Below, piece by piece: positions 35,003 to 42,053 of a stretch of DNA of 64,000 nt. Source of the stretch: G965207345 sp965207345 (GTDB lineage: Bacteria; Pseudomonadota; Gammaproteobacteria; PS1; Pseudothioglobaceae); the NCBI GenBank assembly GCA_965207345.1, contig OZ242280.1, forward strand, positions 744,001-808,000, read 5' to 3'. The notes beneath the pieces were generated by a model. It saw nothing but the letters and a program-made list of their open reading frames with translations. It searched no databases and was not told the origin of the DNA. Position 1 is the first letter of the stretch. Each line of letters opens with the position of its first letter. The position numbers and the translations under genes are program-made.

Positions 35003-36093
35003 TGGTAAGTATTTTAATTTTGCCGGGTGATGGTATCGGTGTTGAAATCAGCGCTCAAGCAGAAAAGGTTTTATTATGTTTAAATGAATATTTTGGGTTA
35101 AATGCTGATTTAAATTTTGCCTTAATTGGCGGTAGTGCCTATGATAAAACAGGTAGTCCTTTACCTGATAAAACACTGAAACTTGCGCGTGATTCTAATG
35201 CAATTCTACTAGGTGCAGTCGGTGGTTATCAGTGGGAGAAACTACCAAGAGAAGTACGTCCTGAACGTGGCCTACTCAGCATTCGTTCTGAACTAAATTT
35301 ATTTGCAAATTTAAGACCTGCGTTTTTATATCCACAACTAGCAGACACATCAACCTTAAAATTTGAGATAGTATCGGGTTTAGATATAATGATTGTACGG
35401 GAGCTTATTGGCGGTATTTATTTTGGTAAACCACGTGGTGTGCGCAGAGAAAATGGTGAACGTTTGGGCTTTAATTCTGCAACTTATTTAGAGTCTGAAA
35501 TTGAGCGTATTGCTCATAGTGCATTTCAAATTGCACAGAAACGAAACAAACATCTTTGCTCAGTTGATAAAGCAAATGTACTTGAAGTATGTGAATTATG
35601 GCGCGAAGTGGTTAGTAATACAGCAGAGGCATATCCTGATGTTGTGCTCTCTCATTTGTATATAGATAATGCTACGATGCAATTAGTGAAAAATCCCAAG
35701 CAATTTGATGTTATTTTAACTAGTAATTTATTTGGCGATGTACTTTCAGATCTCGCTGCAATGCTTACAGGATCTATCGGCATGCTGCCTTCAGCATCAC
35801 TTAATGAATATGGTTTTGGACTTTATGAACCCGTCCACGGCTCAGCACCGCATATGGCAGGAAAAAACACAGCAAATCCATTAGCAATAATTTTATCCAT
35901 TGCGATGATGCTTCGTTATTCTTTAAATAAGCCATTATTAGCAGAATTAGTAGAAAAAGCAATATATCAAACTCTAGATTCCAATTATCGCACAGCTGAT
36001 ATTGCGAGTGCATGTGATAAAATTATTACTACTTCAGAGATGGGTGATGCGGTTGTTTCATCACTTATGCAACTTAAAGAGCGGTCTATTTAA
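35002..36093 (+). CDS. leuB: 3-isopropylmalate dehydrogenase
   Basis: Third step of leucine synthesis: NAD-dependent oxidative decarboxylation of 3-isopropylmalate. 363 aa. Visible are ILPGDGIGVEISAQAE, LLGAVGGYQWEKLP, the substrate-binding RPERGLLSIRSEL and IVRELIGGIYFGKPRG (catalytic Tyr), SVDKANVLE (catalytic Lys), SNLFGDVLSDLAAML with metal Asp residues and the NAD-site EPVHGSAPHMAGKNTANPL. The GTG start overlaps the rubredoxin stop by one base, an unusual coupling; leuA, leuC and leuD are not adjacent. Confidence 0.95.
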   Translation: MVSILILPGDGIGVEISAQAEKVLLCLNEYFGLNADLNFALIGGSAYDKTGSPLPDKTLKLARDSNAILLGAVGGYQWEKLPREVRPERGLLSIRSELNLFANLRPAFLYPQLADTSTLKFEIVSGLDIMIVRELIGGIYFGKPRGVRRENGERLGFNSATYLESEIERIAHSAFQIAQKRNKHLCSVDKANVLEVCELWREVVSNTAEAYPDVVLSHLYIDNATMQLVKNPKQFDVILTSNLFGDVLSDLAAMLTGSIGMLPSASLNEYGFGLYEPVHGSAPHMAGKNTANPLAIILSIAMMLRYSLNKPLLAELVEKAIYQTLDSNYRTADIASACDKIITTSEMGDAVVSSLMQLKERSI

Positions 36094-36127
36094 ATTTTAT
36101 CAAATACCAAAGCGGTTACTTTTTACG

Positions 36128-36544
36128 ATGAAAGATGTTAATTCAAGCTTTACTTGCCCTTATACATACCTTATTCAAAGCACCCGTTGTGCTTGCCATT
36201 ATGCTAGCTGTTACTGCATTGCAGAGAAAGAATGGACAAGTTGTGTAAATAAAAATGCAAGCTGTGACTGCATAAATTTATATCAAAATTTACGTATAAA
36301 CTCAAAATTTATTTTGCACAGTCATAACCAAAAAGAATTATCTATTGGACAACAAAATAAAGTTAAAATGGGCGGGTTGTTAGCATTACAAAATTTAATA
36401 TCTGGTGTAAGAAATGTGCGTGTCGCTGATATCAATCTTCTAGTCAGCGCAGTCAAAAAACGCTATGGCAATTTTGAGAAATTACCTTTTTTAAAAATAA
36501 TACCGACCATTAGTGCATTTAAATTTAGAAAAAACAAACGTTAA
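36128..36544 (+). CDS. Cysteine-rich protein of unknown function
   Basis: 138 aa when started at the ATG at 36128; the open frame extends upstream only by overlapping leuB. The N-terminal half has eight cysteines in a tight pattern: FTCPY, RCACHYASCYCIAEKEW, SCVNKNASCDC. The second half has no cysteines and is helical and basic at the end (KFRKNKR). The spacing suggests a metal or Fe-S site. I do not recognise the family. It follows leuB by 34 bp and so may be cotranscribed with rubredoxin and leuB. No signal peptide, so cytoplasmic. Confidence 0.65.
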   Translation: MKDVNSSFTCPYTYLIQSTRCACHYASCYCIAEKEWTSCVNKNASCDCINLYQNLRINSKFILHSHNQKELSIGQQNKVKMGGLLALQNLISGVRNVRVADINLLVSAVKKRYGNFEKLPFLKIIPTISAFKFRKNKR

Positions 36545-36559
36545 TTAAAGGAGGTAAAA

Positions 36560-36973
36560 ATAGGCATAGTTGAACTAAGACAAAAGGTTATGATTAAGAA
36601 ACATGGCAGAATATATCAGCAGTTAATTGACGCTATTACCTCTTTGGAGGATTTGAAGGTTATTAGCGACTAGGAAATTATCTCTACCAAAGAAAAAGCG
36701 GTTAGATTAGACAAAGAATGTAGGGAAGTGGAAAGTAATGTTGGACCCACTTTACCTGAAAAGGCATCAGCATGGTTTGATTCTAGTAATGCTATGGACC
36801 TCGCAAGGAAGTTAGCAACATGACAGTTATATGATTTGCAAGGCATTGGCAACGATACAAGACATTAAGGACAGTTACGATGATAGTTGGCATAAGAATG
36901 CATAAACTATTTTCACGGGGATCAAGAGACCATTTTAGGCATAAAAGAAACCTCAGAAAACTTACTTAAATGA
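36560..36973 (+). pseudogene. Decayed small gene with mutated start and three nonsense codons
   Basis: A strong AAAGGAGGT at 36547-36555 is followed at the right distance by ATA where ATG is expected. From there one frame reads IGIVELRQKVMIKKHGRIYQ, QLIDAITSLEDLKVISD, then TAG (36671), EIISTKEKAVRLDKECREV, GPTLPEKASAWFDSSNAM, TGA (36821), QLYDLQGIGNDTRH, TAA (36866). After a local frame loss the same frame resumes as HGDQETILGIKETSENLLK with TGA at 36971. The family was not recognised; the style is that of a short phage or plasmid protein. Clearly dead. Confidence 0.65.
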
Positions 36974-37095
36974 AATTACTTAACGCAGACCACGAATTAG
37001 GCGAATGCACAGAATAAGTTTTACACCACGAGACTGCAACAGACCCTGCTGAGTATTATCCACTGTGTGATACTTGTGCTGATTATTGTAATTAG
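36970..37095 (+). pseudogene. Decayed 41-codon zinc-knuckle-like gene
   Basis: ATG at 36970 overlaps the TGA of the preceding remnant (ATGA), as in a phage-like or compact operon. The frame reads MKLLNADHELGECTE, an in-frame TAA at 37015, then VLHHETATDPAEYYPLCDTC and ADYCN before TAG. Cysteines in CxE and CxxC spacing suggest a small zinc-binding protein. One point mutation appears to have killed it. 37096-37167 shows nothing more. Confidence 0.5.
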
Positions 37096-37167
37096 TTAAG
37101 AGAAGAATGAAATTTTGTGTAGCACTGTTTTTTAATCTAAGTGATAATGCTATAGTTCATGGTTAGT

Positions 37168-37854
37168 TTAAAGTTTGCTTTCAATGAAATTTTTTACCGA
37201 CGCAATATCAATTGCTTTTTTGCTTGTGATGTGGTGGTAAGTAAGAGATTTTAATAATGTCACTAACGAGTGTAAATTACGACTGTAATAGGTTAGTAGA
37301 TAATCATAAATATCATCTTCAATATGCAAATTTTGCATCGTCATTTTTTGTTTTAAAATTTCTTTTTTTTGTGTATAATTCAAATGTTCTAAACGAAAAA
37401 CTAATGATAGGCTTAGTCTTGTTTTTAAATCAGTAAGTGATAAATTAAGCATATTTGGTATAGTGTCACCGCTTATAATTAAATTAAGTAAGCCGGATTT
37501 TTCAAGGCGATAAAGCATAAATAAACTATACTGTATTTTGTGAGAAGCAAGGTGAATATTATCAATAATGATTAAGTGATACTCAGAAAAATAAGTTATT
37601 GGTATTTTATTTATTTTATCTGTCTCACAGTCAAAATATATTGCCTTTAAAAAATTTGCACATGCCTCATAATAACAAGCTTTTAATAAATGCGTTCGCC
37701 CTGAACTAAATGTGCCTGATATATAAATATTTTGTCTGTTATATTGCTTTATTAGGTCGTACAAACTTATAATAATTTGCTGGTTTTTTGCACCAATAAA
37801 ATTATAAAAATACATGGTTTTTTGAAATTTAAAGGGGAAAATAAGTTGTTGCAT
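37168..37854 (-). CDS. hda: DnaA regulatory inactivator Hda
   Basis: A DnaA-like AAA protein that, bound to the sliding clamp, stimulates ATP hydrolysis on DnaA after initiation. 228 aa. The N terminus QQLIFPF is a clamp-binding motif of the QLxLPL type. The degenerate Walker A GTFSSGRTHLLKACY, Walker B LIIIDNIHLAS, sensor-1 LIISGDTIPNMLNLSLTDLK and the C-terminal RNLHSLVTLLKSL region match Hda, and there is no DNA-binding domain IV. It is followed by pgsA upstream on the same strand. Confidence 0.92.
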   Translation of the reverse strand: MQQLIFPFKFQKTMYFYNFIGAKNQQIIISLYDLIKQYNRQNIYISGTFSSGRTHLLKACYYEACANFLKAIYFDCETDKINKIPITYFSEYHLIIIDNIHLASHKIQYSLFMLYRLEKSGLLNLIISGDTIPNMLNLSLTDLKTRLSLSLVFRLEHLNYTQKKEILKQKMTMQNLHIEDDIYDYLLTYYSRNLHSLVTLLKSLTYHHITSKKAIDIASVKNFIESKL

Positions 37855-37880
37855 TCTAACTCTAAAGAAATGTATAATTT

Positions 37881-38441
37881 TTAAAATTGGTGCTTATTTA
37901 ATAACACACGCTTAATCCAAAGCCAAGCATAATCCATCCCGCTTAACGTAGTGCTCGTTGCAACAACAATATAAAGTGCACTTAGGTAATAATTAAGGTT
38001 AGGATAAAGTTGTGCTAACAAGGTGGCAAGAATGGCAGAAATTTGCAAAATAGTATTAACTTTGCTGAGATTAGATGGTGAAAGTAATTCTTTTTTATGT
38101 GTAGCGCTTTCATAATAGTAACCGACCATTGCTGCAATAATCATTACGTCTCTTAAAACAATGAGTAGGATTAGCCAAATTGGCACTAACATTAGCCAAA
38201 ATAATATTAAAAAACTGCTGATCAGTAATATTTTATCTGCCAAAGGATCAATAATTGAACCAAAACGAGATTGGTAGCCAAAACGTTTTGCAATCCACCC
38301 ATCTAAGCCGTCACTAATGCCGGCGATAAAAAATACAAATAATGTGAGTAAATAATGCTCACCAAAAAGTAAAATCACAATGGGAATAACAAGAATAATA
38401 CGTAAAATACTCAGTGCATTTGGTATTTGAGAAAGTTTCAT
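37881..38441 (-). CDS. pgsA: CDP-diacylglycerol--glycerol-3-phosphate 3-phosphatidyltransferase
   Basis: A 186-aa CDP-alcohol phosphatidyltransferase of the inner membrane with about five membrane helices. It makes phosphatidylglycerol phosphate. The catalytic motif is in ISDGLDGWIAKRFG and SRFGSIIDPLADK, i.e. D-x2-D-G-x2-A-K...G-x3-D-x3-D; the usual Arg after Ala is Lys, a common variant. The N terminus KLSQIPNALSILRIILVIPI is typical of PgsA rather than Cls or PssA. It lies 26 bp upstream of hda on the same strand. Confidence 0.92.
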   Translation of the reverse strand: MKLSQIPNALSILRIILVIPIVILLFGEHYLLTLFVFFIAGISDGLDGWIAKRFGYQSRFGSIIDPLADKILLISSFLILFWLMLVPIWLILLIVLRDVMIIAAMVGYYYESATHKKELLSPSNLSKVNTILQISAILATLLAQLYPNLNYYLSALYIVVATSTTLSGMDYAWLWIKRVLLNKHQF

Positions 38442-38609
38442 TTCATTTTCTATTTGCTAGATTAAATAATTTTAAACAACAAATCCTTGCACAAAATGCG
38501 GATATTTTATCTTATTGCTCACATTGAACTTATACTTTATCACTTCGCAACTTTTAACCATAAATTAATTTAAAATAACGCATATAAAACCTAGATTGTA
38601 ATATTAATA

Positions 38610-39590
38610 ATGGCAATGAAAAAATCCCTAAACAATAATCCCCTAAAAGAATTTAGTGCTTCTAAAAACAAAGCTATTATAAACACTGAACTTTTAGAGA
38701 TTCCAAAATTAATCAAAGCCTCTAAAAAATCAAATAACAAAGATCCTAAGATCCCCAGAATTATTTATCAAACTTTTAAAAGTAATTGTGTACCTAAAGG
38801 AATGTATGACTCTGCTATGTCTTGGGTGAAATTTAATCCAACATACGAATATAGGTTTTTTGATGATAATGACTGCATTACACTTATTAAAAATAATTTT
38901 GATCAAAAAATCCTAGATATTTATCTCTCTATCAAAATTGGTGCATTCCGTGCTGATATTTGGCGATATTGCGCACTTTATTTAACAGGCGGAGTTTACG
39001 CTGATATTGATACCGTTTGCACACGAGAGCTTGATACATTGATTGATGATGATATAGATTTTATTGCTCCATTTGATATTCCAGTGCCATATGGTATATA
39101 TAACGCATTTATTTGTACCCAAGCCAGACATCCTTTTTTAGAACAAATGATTTATCATATTAAAACAAAGATGCAGATAAACAAAGCAACAAATTTATTT
39201 CACATAACGGGACCTCCAGGACTTGGTATTGCCATGAATCAGGTACTTGGCAGAAATAAGTATTATCTCTTTGACGCCGGGAAATACAAGACAAAGCATC
39301 ATGTATTTAAAATTCTTGGAAGAAGAGGTGGTGTAAATAATAATGGGGAAATTGTTTTAAATACAATGTATCAGTGCTATAAAAAAGATTTAAAAAAAAT
39401 GGATGTTTTGCATTGGGCGCAAAATAAAAAACAAAAAACAAAACTATATATCAGCTTTTTAGAGAAATTATTAACTAAACAATTTCATCAACAATTAATC
39501 AATAAAATACAATATGAATCTGCCACAAGCAAAAGATTTTCTGTAAAACTAAAGTTTTTGTTTAGAGATTCTAAAGTAAAAAAAATATAA
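38610..39590 (+). CDS. GT32-like glycosyltransferase with DXD motif
   Basis: 326 aa, related to the OCH1/capsular sugar transferase family. PRIIYQTFKSN opens the fold, YEYRFFDDNDC follows, and the donor-metal site is in GAFRADIWRYCALYLTGGVYA followed at once by DIDTVC (DxD). A central NAFICTQARHPFLEQMI and ITGPPGLGIAMNQVL complete the domain. No membrane helix. It would transfer a sugar from a nucleotide donor, perhaps to a surface glycan, but no glycan cluster surrounds it. It is very Lys- and Asn-rich and stands between pgsA and purM with its own 168-bp upstream region, so it may be acquired. Confidence 0.85.
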   Translation: MAMKKSLNNNPLKEFSASKNKAIINTELLEIPKLIKASKKSNNKDPKIPRIIYQTFKSNCVPKGMYDSAMSWVKFNPTYEYRFFDDNDCITLIKNNFDQKILDIYLSIKIGAFRADIWRYCALYLTGGVYADIDTVCTRELDTLIDDDIDFIAPFDIPVPYGIYNAFICTQARHPFLEQMIYHIKTKMQINKATNLFHITGPPGLGIAMNQVLGRNKYYLFDAGKYKTKHHVFKILGRRGGVNNNGEIVLNTMYQCYKKDLKKMDVLHWAQNKKQKTKLYISFLEKLLTKQFHQQLINKIQYESATSKRFSVKLKFLFRDSKVKKI

Positions 39591-39617
39591 TATTATTTTT
39601 AATATAAGGTTTTAGAA

Positions 39618-40628
39618 ATGCCTTCACTAAATTATAAATCAGCTGGTGTTGACATTAAGGCAGGAAATGCACTCATTAGCCGTATAAAATATTTTGCTAA
39701 AGAGACTGCTAATAAACATGTCTTATCAGATTTAGGTGGTTTTGGCGCTTTGTTTGAATTATCGATTCAAAATTATAGCAAGCCTATTTTGGTTTCTAGC
39801 ACTGACGGTGTTGGCACTAAATTAAAACTTGCAACAACATTTAATCAGCATGATGGCATCGGGATTGATTTAGTTGCAATGTGTGTTAATGATTTAATCA
39901 CGCAAGGTGCAAAACCACTGTTTTTTCTAGATTACTATGCAACAAGTTTTCTTGATATTAATTTAGCTAGTCGTGTAATTGCTGGTATTACAAAGGGTTG
40001 CCTAGAAGCAAAGTGTGCACTCATTGGCGGTGAAACTGCAGAGATGCCTGGAATGTATCAAAATAAAGAATATGATTTAGCAGGTTTTAGTGTAGGCATT
40101 GTTGACAAGAAAAATTTAATTGATGGAAGAAGCGTTAAAGCAGGCGATGATATTGTAGCCCTAGCCTCGTCCGGTATACATGCAAATGGATTTTCACTCG
40201 TTAGAAAAATATTAGAAATAAGCAAAAACACTAGCCATATAAAAACTTTATTAACACCGACAAAAATTTATGTGCGTGCGATATTAGAGCTTATAAAAAC
40301 AGTGAAAGTAAACGCCATTGCACATATTACTGGTGGCGGACTTGTAGAAAATATTCCACGTATTTTGCCAGAAAATTTAGGTGCTGTTATTAATACAGAT
40401 GCCTGGCAAATGCCGAGTGTATTTAAGTGGCTGATGACATCTGGTAATATTAAACTTAAAGAAATGTACCATGTGTTTAACTGTGGCATTGGTATGGTTG
40501 TGATTGTGGATAAAAACGTAACAAAAAAAACTATTAAAATATTAAATCGTGCAGGTGAATCGGCGTTTTTAGTCGGAAAAATTAAACCAACTAATCGCAA
40601 AAATAAAATACAACTAATTAGTGAATAG
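39618..40628 (+). CDS. purM: Phosphoribosylformylglycinamidine cyclo-ligase PurM
   Basis: Makes aminoimidazole ribonucleotide from FGAM and ATP in purine synthesis. 336 aa. Seen are YKSAGVDIKAGNALISRIK, LGGFGALFEL, STDGVGTKLKLA, the catalytic-loop MCVNDLITQGAKPLFFLDYY, GGETAEMPGMY, LASSGIHANGFSLVRK, ITGGGLVENIPRILP and FNCGIGMVVIV. purN overlaps its 3' end by 8 bp, the standard arrangement. Confidence 0.97.
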   Translation: MPSLNYKSAGVDIKAGNALISRIKYFAKETANKHVLSDLGGFGALFELSIQNYSKPILVSSTDGVGTKLKLATTFNQHDGIGIDLVAMCVNDLITQGAKPLFFLDYYATSFLDINLASRVIAGITKGCLEAKCALIGGETAEMPGMYQNKEYDLAGFSVGIVDKKNLIDGRSVKAGDDIVALASSGIHANGFSLVRKILEISKNTSHIKTLLTPTKIYVRAILELIKTVKVNAIAHITGGGLVENIPRILPENLGAVINTDAWQMPSVFKWLMTSGNIKLKEMYHVFNCGIGMVVIVDKNVTKKTIKILNRAGESAFLVGKIKPTNRKNKIQLISE

Positions 40629-41247
40629 CGTCGTTCTTATTTCAGGAAATGGCTCAAATTTGCAAGCACTTATTGATATGAGTGCATGCATTAATCTTGA
40701 TATCAAATGCGTTATCAGCAACAAAGGCAATGCTTTTGGTTTAAAACGTGCACATAGGGCAAATATTAAAATAAAAGTACTCAAGGAAGAGAATTTAAGC
40801 TCTCAAGAATTTGATGAAAAACTTATTGAAATAATTGATGATAATGGGGCGCAACTAATTATATTGGCAGGTTTTATACATATTTTAACCCCTTTATTTA
40901 TCCATCATTATAAGGCTAAGATATTAAATATCCATCCATCTCTGCTGCCTAAATTTAAAGGTTTAAATACACATAAACGCGTTATTTTATCAGGAGATTT
41001 AGAGCACGGTGCTAGCGTGCACTTTGTCAGTGAAATATTAGATAGCGGGGCAGTGGTTGCCCAAAGTGTTGTGCCTATTTTCCGTCAGGATACGTCAAAC
41101 CTGCTTGCAGAAAGAGTGCTACATGAAGAGCATAAACTTTATCCAAAAGTAATTAGTTGGTACACGAGCGGGCGATTAAGTTTAATTGAAGATAATGTTT
41201 ATTTAGATGGTAAGATGCTAAAAAAACCAATAATTTTTACTAAATAG
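40621..41247 (+). CDS. purN: Phosphoribosylglycinamide formyltransferase PurN
   Basis: Formyl-tetrahydrofolate-dependent GAR transformylase. 208 aa. VLISGNGSNLQALID binds phosphate, ILAGFIHILTP and ILNIHPSLLPKFKGLNTHKR hold the catalytic Asn-His-Asp neighbourhood, and GASVHFVSEILDSGAVVAQ completes it. IHIL at the AGFIHIL position replaces the usual MRIL or MKIL. It starts with GTG at 40621 inside purM. Confidence 0.95.
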   Translation: MNSVVLISGNGSNLQALIDMSACINLDIKCVISNKGNAFGLKRAHRANIKIKVLKEENLSSQEFDEKLIEIIDDNGAQLIILAGFIHILTPLFIHHYKAKILNIHPSLLPKFKGLNTHKRVILSGDLEHGASVHFVSEILDSGAVVAQSVVPIFRQDTSNLLAERVLHEEHKLYPKVISWYTSGRLSLIEDNVYLDGKMLKKPIIFTK

Positions 41248-41255
41248 CGTAAAAA

Positions 41256-42011
41256 ATGCTCAAAGTTTTAAAAGTATCAAGAGTTCAAAGTAACTTAACC
41301 CGCATTCAATATATTAAAATACTATTTTTTCTTTTTGCTATTTCATGGCATTTTTTGGTTTATGCACTGCCAATATCAACTTTACACTATGATGTTGTAT
41401 TCAAAGATGTAAACCTTGTTCAAGCGATATTTGACTTATCTAAACTAGATGACACATATTATCTCTACACGTTTGATGCAAGTGCTACTGGTTTTTTTTC
41501 TTGGTTTAAAAAGTATCATATTAATGCTAAGAGTCGCTTCACAATAAATAATGCTGGTGTTAGCGCTTTAAATTATCAAATGATAAAAACTATAGGCTCT
41601 AAAAAGAAAAAAGCGCATTTACTCATGGACATGAAAAATCAGCTAGTTTTAAACAAAATTAAAAAAACAACACAGCGCACTAAATATGGCAATATTGTTG
41701 ATAATTTGAGTTTATTTATGGCACTTACTTACGATGTTTCTAAATATCCAAACCAAAAGCAATATACTTATCAAGTTGCGAGTCTAAGCGGTGTTAAAGA
41801 AAAAATTTTTATCAATGAAGGTTTAAAAATAATCAATTTAAATAATGCTGAACAAATAGAAGCCATCAAGATATCGCATTTCAAAAAATCAGATAATTAC
41901 AGCAAAATTTGGCTTGGCGTGAAACAAAAGCATTTACCAGTTTACATACAAAATAAAGAGGACGGTGAGTTATATACCTATATTTTAAAACGTGCAATAA
42001 TACGTGAATAA
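41256..42011 (+). CDS. DUF3108 family exported protein
   Basis: 251 aa with a long N-terminal hydrophobic segment (IKILFFLFAISWHFLVYALP) that acts as a signal or anchor, so it is periplasmic. The body is beta-strand rich, with YDVVFKDVNLVQAIF and AKSRFTINNAGVSALNYQM, DNLSLFMALTYDVSKYP and VKQKHLPVYIQNKEDGELYT, matching DUF3108, which commonly follows purN in gammaproteobacteria. The role is unknown. It lies 8 bp downstream of purN. Confidence 0.8.
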   Translation: MLKVLKVSRVQSNLTRIQYIKILFFLFAISWHFLVYALPISTLHYDVVFKDVNLVQAIFDLSKLDDTYYLYTFDASATGFFSWFKKYHINAKSRFTINNAGVSALNYQMIKTIGSKKKKAHLLMDMKNQLVLNKIKKTTQRTKYGNIVDNLSLFMALTYDVSKYPNQKQYTYQVASLSGVKEKIFINEGLKIINLNNAEQIEAIKISHFKKSDNYSKIWLGVKQKHLPVYIQNKEDGELYTYILKRAIIRE

Positions 42012-42013
42012 AG

Positions 42014-42053
42014 CTTGAAAAATAAAAAATATTTTTTAAGTTAATTTTTTTTT
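42014..42053 (+). terminator. Intrinsic terminator after purM-purN-DUF3108
   Basis: Arms CTTGAAAAAT (42014-42023) and ATTTTTTAAG (42031-42040) pair over ten positions with one G-T wobble around a 7-nt loop, followed by TTAATTTTTTTTT. It lies between the convergent DUF3108 and uvrA genes and overlaps the last codons of uvrA. The stem is AT-only in its centre, so it is weak. Confidence 0.5.

Noticed and set aside
36002..36127. Upstream extension of the Cys-rich gene into leuB
   Set aside because: The extension reads leuB in another frame and gives a hydrophobic non-conserved stretch; the ATG at 36128 is the first plausible start.
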